Assembly (NCBI GenBank): GCA_944392765.1
Contig: CALXXU010000007.1
Coordinates: 1-56,682, forward strand
Length of the DNA stretch: 56,682 nucleotides
Direction: 5' to 3'
From: an uncultured Anaerobiospirillum sp.
Lineage (GTDB): Bacteria > Pseudomonadota > Gammaproteobacteria > Enterobacterales > Succinivibrionaceae
Shown here: piece by piece, positions 35,406 to 44,255 of the stretch
Position numbering within the stretch: the first letter of the stretch is position 1
How the letters are laid out: each line of letters starts with the position of its first letter
The notes under the pieces: generated by a model
The model's input: the letters and a program-made list of their open reading frames with translations, nothing else
The model's database searches: none
What the model was told of the DNA's origin: nothing
Made by a program: the position numbers and the translations under genes

Positions 35406-37421
35406 TTATTTTACGCTATTCTTGGTTTGTGCGCCTCCTTTGTTCATATCTTCTTCATTTGCATTATCATTCTCAGTTGAGATTCCAGCTGAAACCTTGC
35501 TCTTACGGCGTTGCATGCTTGGTTTGCTTTCTTCTCCTGGCTGAGTCAGAGCAAGGTGGTTGGCTTCCGTTGGTGCGTCAGCGTTGACCTCAGATTGAGC
35601 CTCAGCGCTAACCTCGAGGTCGTTTTTGACCAGTGCTGCCGTGCGCTCGTGCTCAAAGTCGAGCTCGATTTGCGCGAGGGCTTGTGCGGTGAGTGCAGGG
35701 GCCTTGCTGGCAAAGCTACCTAAGAGCCCATTGAGATTACCGCGACCATCATAAAGCGAGGTGGAGAGGGTCTTGGTGGCATTGGTTAAAGTCTCAAGGG
35801 CACGGGTCACGGCCTGAAAATCGCGGCAGACTTTGTCGCCCTTGATCGCAATGCGCTCAGCTAACTTGCTGAGCTGCTTAAACTTCTCGCCTTGCTCAGC
35901 TAAGCTCCAGAGATTGCCCACTAAGCGTAAGGCCGGGAGCAGGGAGGATGGTGATACCAAGAAGATACCCTTTTCTTGGGCCTTGGTATAAAGATCAGGC
36001 TTAGCACGTAGCGCCAGGCCTAAGGCATGGTCAATCGGTACAAACATGAAGACCAAGTCTGGGCTGCCGTACTGCTCATATTGAGGGTAGTTGCGATCCA
36101 CCAGTTCGCCGACATGATGCTCCACCGACTCAATATGACGCTTTAAGGCGTCGCTCAAGCGCGCACGCAAGTCAGATGGAGAGATAGAGGTAATCGAGCC
36201 CTTAAGTTCGGTGAGCTTAGGGCTAGACTCGGCGTCAGTCAGCTCCGCATTAGGCGTGCTGGCAATGTCTAGAGAAGTGTCTTGAGCAGTGTCTTGAGCC
36301 GCGAGCGCAGGGACATCATCAGCTTTTGCTTCCAGATTAAAGAGCATGGCACTGGCATCAAGGCCGACACTGAGTGCCAATTGTTCGAGGTTGACGTACT
36401 CGGTGTAGGCTGCCAGTGAGCACTTGGCATCGATGACGATACCACGGTGGCCAGGGAGCTTAACGAGCGCATCAACGCGGCCGCGCTTACCTTGCTCATC
36501 ATCCTTGACTGCGACCTCGCGCAAATAGGTGACATCGCGCACTAAGCCAGCGGACTCAAGTACCAGCTCTAACTGCTGTTCACCCCAGATACCTTGGCTC
36601 TTATTGCCTTGCAGCAGGGCGGCCGCTAACTTATCGGCTTGTAAGCCCAAGCTTTGTTGGGCGGCATGGAGGTGCTTGAGCTCATTTTGTAATTGGCCTG
36701 CTTGCTCGGAGTTAGTCTTTTGGGTCGCAGTTAAGAGGTTGCGGAAGGTTTCAAGCTCAGAGGCTAGAGGCTTGATGATGGTACCCATCTGCTCCGAATT
36801 GAGCTTTTGCAGCGACTCGGAGCGTTCTTTGAGCAGGCGCTCCCCTAAGTTGTTAAGGCGCAGTTCCAGCTCTTGGGATGCCTTGTCATAGCGCTCTTGA
36901 TCAGCTTCACGCAGCTTTTGCACTGCCTCTTTTTCGCTCTTGGCCTGAGTTAAGTCATTGGTGGTGCTTTGTAGCTTAGTGCGCAGTGCTTCAAGCTCCG
37001 TGACTTGAGTGGCAATGCTTGCCTCGAGCTTTGAGACGGCATCTTGGTGGGCGGCCTTCACCTCTGCTAAGGTCTTTTGGTTTTCTTCTTGGCACTGGGC
37101 GCGGACCTGAGTCTCCTTCGCCGCTAGCTGCTCATGCAGGGCCTTGATGGCTTGATCGCGCTCGGCCAGGCTGGTGTCAAAGTGCGCTTTATCGGCACTT
37201 AAAGCCGCATTTTGGCTGGTTAAGCTCATATTGTCTTGTTGCAGGCGCACCAGCTCTTGGTTCTGGCCCTCTGAGCTTTGCTGTAAGCGCAGCAGCTCTT
37301 GTTGTAAGCCGCTGTTCTTGGTTTTGAAAATGGCCGCGCACACCACGGCAGCTAAGGCTACTACTAATAGAGCGATCAAGATGAGATTATCCACCAACGA
37401 AATCCTCACGATATCGAACAC
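35406..37421 (-). CDS. rmuC: DNA recombination protein RmuC
   Basis: A 671-residue RmuC-family protein. An N-terminal transmembrane segment (about 12-32) is followed by a long coiled coil (about 35-250). The RmuC nuclease-like domain comes next (GNKSQGIWGEQQLELVLE, VDALVKLPGHRGIVIDAKCSLAAY, LVFMFVPIDHALGLAL, LVSPSSLLPALRLVGNLW). A roughly 45-residue acidic Ala/Asp/Ser insert and a charged C-terminal tail make it longer than E. coli RmuC (475). The start is uncertain: GTG at 37421 is used here, but AGGA at 37404-37407 favours TTG/GTG at 37397 or 37394. RmuC limits sequence inversions at short repeats. Confidence 0.9.
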   Translation of the reverse strand: MFDIVRISLVDNLILIALLVVALAAVVCAAIFKTKNSGLQQELLRLQQSSEGQNQELVRLQQDNMSLTSQNAALSADKAHFDTSLAERDQAIKALHEQLAAKETQVRAQCQEENQKTLAEVKAAHQDAVSKLEASIATQVTELEALRTKLQSTTNDLTQAKSEKEAVQKLREADQERYDKASQELELRLNNLGERLLKERSESLQKLNSEQMGTIIKPLASELETFRNLLTATQKTNSEQAGQLQNELKHLHAAQQSLGLQADKLAAALLQGNKSQGIWGEQQLELVLESAGLVRDVTYLREVAVKDDEQGKRGRVDALVKLPGHRGIVIDAKCSLAAYTEYVNLEQLALSVGLDASAMLFNLEAKADDVPALAAQDTAQDTSLDIASTPNAELTDAESSPKLTELKGSITSISPSDLRARLSDALKRHIESVEHHVGELVDRNYPQYEQYGSPDLVFMFVPIDHALGLALRAKPDLYTKAQEKGIFLVSPSSLLPALRLVGNLWSLAEQGEKFKQLSKLAERIAIKGDKVCRDFQAVTRALETLTNATKTLSTSLYDGRGNLNGLLGSFASKAPALTAQALAQIELDFEHERTAALVKNDLEVSAEAQSEVNADAPTEANHLALTQPGEESKPSMQRRKSKVSAGISTENDNANEEDMNKGGAQTKNSVK

Positions 37422-37828
37422 AACGCTCTCATCTTAGCCTAAAACGCCATCAAGGGCAGCAAAGTCTTACGTTCAACAGCAATTAACTGGGCAGAGTAGA
37501 TTGTTTAAGGCAGGTACACCATATAAACAGCGCTCAGCCAGGAAAGTATAAGTACAGAACCGTGATTTTTACGGGGGATGTTGGAAAAGCGACGCAATTT
37601 TTTTGAAATTTGCTTGATCTTTGTGTTAGTAGTAGTCTACCATGGTTGTGTGTTATCGTTATTTAGTAGTTCCAGTAATGTGAACTCAAGTGTCGGAGTG
37701 GATGCGGCGCGCTCTTAGCTCCCGTGTCATTAGTTGGTCTTTTTGTTAAGTCACAGTTTTGCTGCTTTTGTCTTATGCTCAAGCTAATTTGATGCTAAGA
37801 TGAGAGGTAGCTTGTGCAGGTGGTCGTT
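37422..37828. other. AT-rich intergenic region at the left edge of the accessory block
   Basis: No gene is visible in about 400 bp. GC content drops and stays low into the following membrane-protein gene. It must hold divergent promoters for rmuC and the gene at 37829, but I cannot fix their boxes. Confidence 0.4.
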
Positions 37829-38221
37829 ATGTTTGACAAAATTGCTGAAGCTATTTTGGGTAATTACCCTGATAATAGCCAAGCCAGAGAATTAGAGATT
37901 CTCTGCCGGATTCTGGCATTAATTATATTAGGTGCTGTTATTTACCTTTTTACTGAAGAGGAAGATTCCGATCCTGTTAAGCATAAAGTGGTTTATTCGG
38001 TTCTTATATTAAGCCTGATAATCATATTATTTGTTAGTAATAAAATTTGTAAAATCAGACATAATGAACGTGCCAAGATGATGGCCACTCAAAATGAACT
38101 TCAACAGACTATTATTGCATATAATAAAGCTAATACTGAACGTGTAAAAGCTGAAACTGAAAAAATAAAGGCAGAAATAGATGTAATTAGAAGTAGTTCA
38201 ATTCCTTTGTCTAATCAATAG
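37829..38221 (+). CDS. Two-helix membrane protein with C-terminal coiled coil
   Basis: A 130-residue protein of unknown function. Two transmembrane segments (about 26-43 and 56-74), separated by an acidic EEEDSDP loop, precede a Lys/Glu-rich coiled coil (about 78-122). Start at ATG 37829 (MFDKIAEAI) after CAGGTGG; a GTG at 37814 is possible. It is AT-rich with different codon use from rmuC and ppk, so likely acquired. It lies 17 bp before the first of the small single-helix proteins, and the pair could be a functional unit. Confidence 0.65.
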   Translation: MFDKIAEAILGNYPDNSQARELEILCRILALIILGAVIYLFTEEEDSDPVKHKVVYSVLILSLIIILFVSNKICKIRHNERAKMMATQNELQQTIIAYNKANTERVKAETEKIKAEIDVIRSSSIPLSNQ

Positions 38222-38238
38222 CTTTGGAGGAGATAGCG

Positions 38239-38316
38239 GTGGAAGCTTATGTAGGAGTAACTATTGTAATTGCTTTTCTGGTGGTTGTATTCAGCTTTAT
38301 CTGGATGTACCACTAA
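38239..38316 (+). CDS. 25-residue single-helix membrane microprotein (copy A)
   Basis: Too short for routine gene calling. GTG start, MEAYVGVT, hydrophobic core, then SFIWMYH and stop. A strong GGAGG site lies 8 bases upstream. It is related to the small proteins at 49820, 49924 and 50549 by length, one central helix and the C-terminal F-x-R/W-M-Y motif. It is left of the terminator repeat, 17 bp after the 130-residue membrane protein. Candidate roles are a type I toxin-like peptide or a small subunit of a membrane complex; neither is proven. Confidence 0.55.
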   Translation: MEAYVGVTIVIAFLVVVFSFIWMYH

Positions 38317-38421
38317 TATAGAAGCTATGTTTTAGCTATTAATTGTGTAATAGCTGACTAGGGTAATTTGGAATCAAGATTGCGCTTTGCTTCTAAGCCG
38401 AATGCATCCCTTCCTTTTGCA

Positions 38422-38510
38422 TTTGGTTGTTGTCGGCTCAAACAAAACGCCCCACAATGCGCGCGCTGAGCGCGCAGCATTGTGGGGCGTTTTGCCTAAG
38501 GTTAGGATGG
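38422..38510. terminator. Bidirectional terminator, left copy of an island-flanking direct repeat
   Basis: A perfect 18-bp stem CAAAACGCCCCACAATGC (38443-38460) / its complement (38477-38494), extended by GCGCG pairs, gives an A-run 5' and a U-run 3', so it works on both strands. About 85 bp around it (TTTGGTTGTTG...GGTTAGGATG) is repeated with few changes at 50860-50944, in the same orientation. Confidence 0.85.
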
Positions 38511-38651
38511 TGATCTGCTTTCCACAATTTTAGTGTGGGATGTAGCAAAACGGCTGCCTGTACATACGGGCTTTAACTGACTATCCCTAACTAAATTACG
38601 GTGAGCCGGTATTAGGTCAGAACTTATGGGAATAGGAGAGAGGGCTCGTAG

Positions 38652-40271
38652 ATGGCTTCACTGACACTGACACATGTCTGCATGTGGTCAGAGCACGGGT
38701 GGAAGCGAATTACAGCAAAAAAGGCTGCGCGACTGCATGCCGGTGGAACCGTATCTGCGCATAGCGGTCTATTCATGTGCGAGCTGTGCGGACAGTATGT
38801 CACTCTTACTGATGGTGAGATCCGAACACGTCATTTCAGACACAGCGCCGCTGAAAAAGACAAAGATTGCCCTGAGCGTACTTTCGGGCCAAATTATTCG
38901 GTCTCGTATGAGCCGCAGAAACATAAGCTGCCTATTCGCATTGTGGTAACTGCGGGGGCTGCTCATGAGCCTTCATCTGCTTCATTTAGATTTGAGCTTG
39001 GTCTGATTAGGGCTCCCATCAGTACATTGGGCGCCGATTTTCGCATCGAGCTTAAACCTGCGGGCGCGCCGGAACCCAGCTGGGTGTTCACCAAAGAGCG
39101 GCTGAACAGCGAAGGTATTACCTATCTGACGCTCGGTTCTTTGCCTAGTGAAAAATACATTCTCGGTTTTAGCAACCTGAGTGATACACAGCACGATACA
39201 TTGCGCAAATTCTGGCCGGAAGAAATCAGCGGCATTAATCCTGAGGGTACCTTGTTTGACAAGGAAACAGGCCGTAAACTCACCTATGATGCTGATGTTG
39301 AGATTAACAAAGAGTATTACCTGCTCGTGTTAAACCGACCTGATAAGGCCGGTCTGTGCTCAAGCTCGAGCAGCAGCATACGCTTACAGGAGATTGCGCA
39401 GAAGAGAGCTGGTTGGGGCAGCTGGATTCTGTACGAAGTTTGCGCCTCTTCGTTGTGTGAAGAAGCAGCTAGGTTTTTTCTTAATTTTCACTGCCGCCTA
39501 ACAGATCATCCGATTTCGTTACAACCTGTGTGGCCTTTGTATGTGGCAGGCGAGTTCCTGATAAAACACAACCAGAACAACATGTTTATGTTTGTTGCAG
39601 GTAATGTGTTAGCAGTCAATACTTTTCCCCAGACCAAGGTACGCCCGCTAAGGTCTAGTAAGTCAGAGCAGTCCAAGCTCTATGAAATCAGCTGCCAAGG
39701 CAGGCAGCAGCTGATATCGGCAGGCCGTACTCAACCGTTGCAATACACCTATTTCTGGAAAGAGCCTCTTGCTAAGGTGGTCGCAATTCCAGAAATCTCA
39801 GTGCAGGATCTGTCCCAATCAGAGGTTCCACCCGGTGAAACCGATACGCTGCCGCGCAAAGGAGTCCTGCGATTCACATCCGCTTTTGACGGCGAACTCA
39901 TCATCTCTTATGGCAATCGTGTTACAGGCAGGCGAAAAATCCATGCCGACCAAATGCTGGAGCTGGATAGTCTGTCTTTTGGTGTTAAGGTACAGGCGCT
40001 CATCGGTCTGGATGAGGTCTGGTATATCCATTTCAAGAAACAGCAATCTGTCATCGCAGATAATGAGTCAGAAATCTTAAAGTACATCACTCGTACTTCC
40101 GGAGCCTCAATCCCATCCCCTCATGCGCTGCGCAACATTGCAGCCGCTTTAGCGGCTCGAGGCCGGTATCCGCAGCTGTGCCAGTGGCTGCGCTTATGTA
40201 TTCGGGATGGTTCCATCAATGAGCAGTCCTACCGAAAATTGCAACAGTTCTATCGAAATATAAATATATAA
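38652..40271 (+). CDS. Operon protein 1: CoiA-like zinc-site protein, unknown function
   Basis: A 539-residue protein. The N-terminal 80 residues form a probable zinc site, with Cys43 and Cys46 in MCELCG, His61 and His64 in RHFRH, and Cys73. This layout resembles the N-terminal finger of CoiA-like and other nuclease-associated proteins. The rest (80-539) looks beta-rich with no nuclease motif I recognise, and ends in a helical segment. AGGAGAGAGG lies before the ATG. It is the first gene of a four-gene operon ending in the large helicase, 31 bp before the next gene. DNA or protein sensing is possible, but inferred only. Confidence 0.65.
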   Translation: MASLTLTHVCMWSEHGWKRITAKKAARLHAGGTVSAHSGLFMCELCGQYVTLTDGEIRTRHFRHSAAEKDKDCPERTFGPNYSVSYEPQKHKLPIRIVVTAGAAHEPSSASFRFELGLIRAPISTLGADFRIELKPAGAPEPSWVFTKERLNSEGITYLTLGSLPSEKYILGFSNLSDTQHDTLRKFWPEEISGINPEGTLFDKETGRKLTYDADVEINKEYYLLVLNRPDKAGLCSSSSSSIRLQEIAQKRAGWGSWILYEVCASSLCEEAARFFLNFHCRLTDHPISLQPVWPLYVAGEFLIKHNQNNMFMFVAGNVLAVNTFPQTKVRPLRSSKSEQSKLYEISCQGRQQLISAGRTQPLQYTYFWKEPLAKVVAIPEISVQDLSQSEVPPGETDTLPRKGVLRFTSAFDGELIISYGNRVTGRRKIHADQMLELDSLSFGVKVQALIGLDEVWYIHFKKQQSVIADNESEILKYITRTSGASIPSPHALRNIAAALAARGRYPQLCQWLRLCIRDGSINEQSYRKLQQFYRNINI

Positions 40272-40302
40272 ATATGCAGAAATAAGAGATTAGGAGCGAT
40301 TT

Positions 40303-43194
40303 ATGAACTATATTGGACGTCTTAATAAAGAAGAAAAGGTAACATTATTTGTAATGTTACTCTCTGGTAAAGATTGCAAACAATTCTTTATACGTAACTC
40401 GTCGGTATTTAATTCGATAAAAAAGGGTTTTAGAGCAACAAAGATAACAGAAAATAAAGCATTATTAATTGCTTTAGATAATATAGATGATGCTCGTATT
40501 TTACTGAGTTTTAACAATGTGGTTGATGATCGCATTAAGCAGATTCATAAAGAAATCTCACATCTTGAAGAAAATGGAGCATCTCATAACACTGCTTTAG
40601 CAACAGCTCTGATTAATAGTGAATTTTTTATGAATATTGAGCTGTACTTCAAGCTGACGGATAATGTTCTGGATAATGATACCCGCGCTGCTATTTATGC
40701 TGAAATGAATAACCTATCTCATCTTTTGAATGAAACGTTCGATCAGGTTGAGGCAACTGAACAGAAAAATCGCAGTTTGACTGATCAGAACCTCAATCTG
40801 ACCAAACAGGTTGAAGCTGCTGAACAGAAAAATCGCAGCCTGACAGAGCAGAATCACAGTCTGACCGAACAGGTTGATGCGATGATTGAGGTGATCCGTA
40901 GCAGCAAAGCAGCCAGCGAGGAGAAAGTTCGGGAAATAGAGAAGAGTAAAGCCTCATTAGATTCTAAGCTTACTGCAGCACAGGCCAAAATTGCAGAATT
41001 GGAGACCGCTGCCGCAGCTGCTACCATTGCTGTAAATACTGTCACCATTGCTGACGCTGGTTCCGGTGCTGATGCTGATTATCTGACACAATTTGATGAC
41101 ACAAACACTGCTGCCCTATCTGCTGATGGTCCTGATGAAATCATTTCTTTATGCACTATCTCTAATCTTAACGACCAGCATAACCCGAAGGAACTCAGAC
41201 GATATGCCGATTTGGATAATGGTCGTTATAACACTTTTCTGAGAGATAGAAGTATTTCACCATATTTCAAAAATAGAGATAGATTGTTCTGTAATGACGG
41301 ACCTTCTGATGTTGGCTTTTATGGCATCTGGAATTGGTCTGCTATCCCGAAGGCGAATGATCCGGAAAAGGATTTTATAAAATCATCTTATAATAAAGAT
41401 ATAGCTGCTATTGAAGTTGTTACAGTGGCGGATGTAACTACCATTGATGAGCTTGCAGAACTCCTGAAAAATGGTATTGAATTTGTGCCACATAGCGGAA
41501 AAGTAATGTTTACTACTTGTGCCTCCGGAGGTCGATATACCGGCATTCTCTGTGAAGTTAAGAAATTGCATACTGCTAATGGTAAAACTACTATTTCCGC
41601 AGATTGCACTGTGCTTCCTGTTTATGAATTTGCCGGAGATGATGTTCTGCGTTTGGGCAATATCTCCTTCTATCGTAAAGCATTTGCCGGTATTCCCAAC
41701 AGACTTTGTTATCTGAAAAGTCAGCTTGAAACTGTTAAAGATATTGTTTTGTCATCACTTTCCTGGGGTGTGTATAAAACAAGAAATATAACTCATGCTC
41801 AACATCGGGCATTCAAAGAGTTTGTCGAGGCAATTCCGGTTGATGATATAACACAAAAGATAGTAGCTGCATGTCACTGTTCCCTTGCTGCGGCTAAAGA
41901 ACTGCTCGATGAGTTTCTGCGCACAGTCGATAAATATGTAGATGGCGACAGTTTGGGCGATGAAATTGTCCGCTCGGCGGTTGCAGCAAATGCGAGCGTT
42001 CGCGAAAAAGCGAAGAATCTGGTTCGCCAGGACTGGGAAGCGGAAAATGCAAAGCTGTTGAGTGATGCCAAAGGACAGCTTGAGTCACTGCGTGCTGAGC
42101 AAGAATCAGCAGCTGGAGACTTACGTAATGCGCAGGATGCGCTGGAAAAGGCTAAAGCTGAAGAAGCGCGCCTGACTGACTCCATCGTCAAAAAGGAAAA
42201 TTTAGCTGCTGAGGTCGAACAGGCGGTTGCTGCCAGGATCCAGAAAGCTCGTGAGAATGCGGCGGATTTCATTGCCGAAATGGCTTTCGCTGGTATGCCT
42301 GCCGTTCAGTCAATGCCACAGATGCCAGCCAGAGGTGCAGCGGTGCAAGGCCTTCCGGTTTCCTCGTCTGAGACTTATCGCGTATGTCCTGAAAGTGATA
42401 ACCGCAACGAGCTTGAAGAGCATCTCTTTTGGGAAGATGTCATCATGGCAACTGAGCTCGGACTGGGAGATGCGGGGGTGGCCCAAAAATACGGTCAAGG
42501 TCTCGCGGCATTTCTCTGCGCAGCCTATATTAAAAAGCAACCGTTGTTACTGGTAGGGCCTAATGCCATTGATATCATCGAGGCCTTCAGCGCAACTTTA
42601 TGTGCTCATAAGCATGGAGTGCTCTGTTGTGAGGGCAGCTACGACCGTCAGGCGATTGAGAAAATCGGTGCCGCAGGCGAAAGCATCGTGCTTATCAATA
42701 ACCTCCTCGCCAGTGGTTGGATAAATCGACTGCCGGAGATTCTGGCTCGAAAAGACATCTTCTATGTCGCGACCCATCCGTATGCCGCAGACATTCAGGT
42801 TGAACCGGGGAGCCTGTATGGCTTTATGCTGCCGCTGTTCACGGAGCTTCTGGTAGATCAACCGGCAAATGGTCAATACTTGGGTGGATATCTGGCTGAA
42901 GAGTTAAAAGAAGAGATCAAAACATATCAGGCACCAAAGCGGGAGCTACCTGTCCTCTCTGAACTTGCGCCAAGCCTGCTGGTTAAGAACAGGATCGAGT
43001 GCCTTGCAGCTACGATGCACAAGATTTGTCCTAATGCTACAGCGGACGATGATTTCATGTTCTGCTTGCTCCCAATTGCCTATGCCTCAATGGCTGTGAA
43101 TAAGCTTGCGGAGAAAATGGCTGACCCACAGAGAGGCATTGTCATTTCTAAAAATCTCAAAGATGACCTTAAGTTTGTGCTGGGAGAGCTTTGA
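40303..43194 (+). CDS. Operon protein 2: coiled-coil protein with degenerate ATPase-like C-terminus
   Basis: A 963-residue protein. Residues 1-140 are a helical domain. Residues about 145-235 are a coiled coil built from internal repeats (QVEATEQKNRSLTDQN and QVEAAEQKNRSLTEQN). A globular middle (about 275-520) is followed by a second coiled coil (about 580-670). The C-terminal domain (about 700-963) contains LLLVGPNAIDII where a P-loop would sit, without the GKS/T, so an inactive AAA/P-loop fold is suspected. The 5' third is AT-rich and the rest is not. Its stop shares an A with the next start (TGATG). By position and size it may correspond to DruF of type II Druantia; I cannot confirm this. 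Confidence 0.6.
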   Translation: MNYIGRLNKEEKVTLFVMLLSGKDCKQFFIRNSSVFNSIKKGFRATKITENKALLIALDNIDDARILLSFNNVVDDRIKQIHKEISHLEENGASHNTALATALINSEFFMNIELYFKLTDNVLDNDTRAAIYAEMNNLSHLLNETFDQVEATEQKNRSLTDQNLNLTKQVEAAEQKNRSLTEQNHSLTEQVDAMIEVIRSSKAASEEKVREIEKSKASLDSKLTAAQAKIAELETAAAAATIAVNTVTIADAGSGADADYLTQFDDTNTAALSADGPDEIISLCTISNLNDQHNPKELRRYADLDNGRYNTFLRDRSISPYFKNRDRLFCNDGPSDVGFYGIWNWSAIPKANDPEKDFIKSSYNKDIAAIEVVTVADVTTIDELAELLKNGIEFVPHSGKVMFTTCASGGRYTGILCEVKKLHTANGKTTISADCTVLPVYEFAGDDVLRLGNISFYRKAFAGIPNRLCYLKSQLETVKDIVLSSLSWGVYKTRNITHAQHRAFKEFVEAIPVDDITQKIVAACHCSLAAAKELLDEFLRTVDKYVDGDSLGDEIVRSAVAANASVREKAKNLVRQDWEAENAKLLSDAKGQLESLRAEQESAAGDLRNAQDALEKAKAEEARLTDSIVKKENLAAEVEQAVAARIQKARENAADFIAEMAFAGMPAVQSMPQMPARGAAVQGLPVSSSETYRVCPESDNRNELEEHLFWEDVIMATELGLGDAGVAQKYGQGLAAFLCAAYIKKQPLLLVGPNAIDIIEAFSATLCAHKHGVLCCEGSYDRQAIEKIGAAGESIVLINNLLASGWINRLPEILARKDIFYVATHPYAADIQVEPGSLYGFMLPLFTELLVDQPANGQYLGGYLAEELKEEIKTYQAPKRELPVLSELAPSLLVKNRIECLAATMHKICPNATADDDFMFCLLPIAYASMAVNKLAEKMADPQRGIVISKNLKDDLKFVLGEL

Positions 43195-44255
43195 TGAGCA
43201 GAAATGGCGAACTGCTCATGCAGGTGGCGCAGCAGTATCACCTTCTTAAAGGTGACCGAGAGGCTGATAGTGAGTGGAAAGCCCGGCTTATTTACAGCAT
43301 CTGTGGGATGATGGCCTATGCCAGCCTCTGGGACGAGTCAGCAGAACCCTCCTCGGACGAGGGCAGGCATCTGCAAACTGTCTCGATTGTGCACCTGAAA
43401 AGAAGAGTCAGCAGGATCCTTGCTGTTTATCAAGCCTTGTACCCCGAACTTGCGGCGAGCTTGCCAGCTGACGCTCAAGCGCTGGCTGATGAAATTGAAC
43501 AGCAGTTCACCGCTACGGGCGTTGTTTATCATCGTCCTTATAGAATGGCTCCGGCTGCACGGCGTGAGGCACCGTGCTGTGACATTCTCTTCCAGAGAGG
43601 CATTGCGCTGGATGATATCTCGCGGGTGTCCGGCCTTGGCTTTTATGCGTTAGCTGCCGGGCATGATGGTGAAGCTAATCCAGATACCAATGCTGCTGCA
43701 ACGATGTTAGGGCTAGAACAGGAGCCACTGCAAGAGCTGTGGCACAGAATAGTGGCTGCTGCCGCATGGCGCGCTCCGGAATATTATTTTGAGACCTCAT
43801 CTGATACGGAGTACCTGCGCTTAAAGCCGCCATTTTCCGGTGGGTACTGGGGGCCAAAGCCGGATCAATCTGGTAGCGCTGCCATGCTGCGTAGTGGTAA
43901 TCCTGGGGCGCAACTGTATTATCTGTACCGGTACCGAGATAAGGTGCTTGAGGTCAGCCAGCTGCCGCAGTGGCAGGTGGAAAATTCTAACTACAGAACT
44001 TTGGCCTGTGCCTGTCTTGCAGACCGGGGCACATTACCACCGATTACGTACTGTGAGGACGGCCCACTGATTCATATTCGTCTTGGTTACCTGTTGCCAC
44101 CGCGTGAGCTTAACTTTCTTAAGTGCTATAGTTGGCCAGAAACGTGTAACGAGCTGCCGTGTGATTTCAAGCGCAAGCTGTCCACAGAAGTATTTATTGC
44201 CATTAAAAGCCTTTTGTCTCAAGCAGGGTATATCTTTCAAGAGGGGAGGTTCTGA
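43194..44255 (+). CDS. Operon protein 3: unknown, coupled to the helicase
   Basis: A 353-residue protein with no recognised motif. The N-terminal part is helical (RLIYSICGMMAYASLW) and the C-terminal half is mixed with several Cys and Trp residues. ATG at 43194 overlaps the previous stop by one base (TGATG) and GGAG lies 8 bases before it. The TTG at 43191 is less likely. Its own stop again overlaps the helicase start by TGATG, so proteins 2, 3 and 4 are translationally coupled and probably form a complex. A DruG-like role is possible from gene order only. Confidence 0.6.
   Translation: MSRNGELLMQVAQQYHLLKGDREADSEWKARLIYSICGMMAYASLWDESAEPSSDEGRHLQTVSIVHLKRRVSRILAVYQALYPELAASLPADAQALADEIEQQFTATGVVYHRPYRMAPAARREAPCCDILFQRGIALDDISRVSGLGFYALAAGHDGEANPDTNAAATMLGLEQEPLQELWHRIVAAAAWRAPEYYFETSSDTEYLRLKPPFSGGYWGPKPDQSGSAAMLRSGNPGAQLYYLYRYRDKVLEVSQLPQWQVENSNYRTLACACLADRGTLPPITYCEDGPLIHIRLGYLLPPRELNFLKCYSWPETCNELPCDFKRKLSTEVFIAIKSLLSQAGYIFQEGRF

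Noticed and set aside
37829-38221. Phage holin or spanin
   Set aside because: Two helices and a coiled coil are compatible, but no lysin or other phage genes are present.
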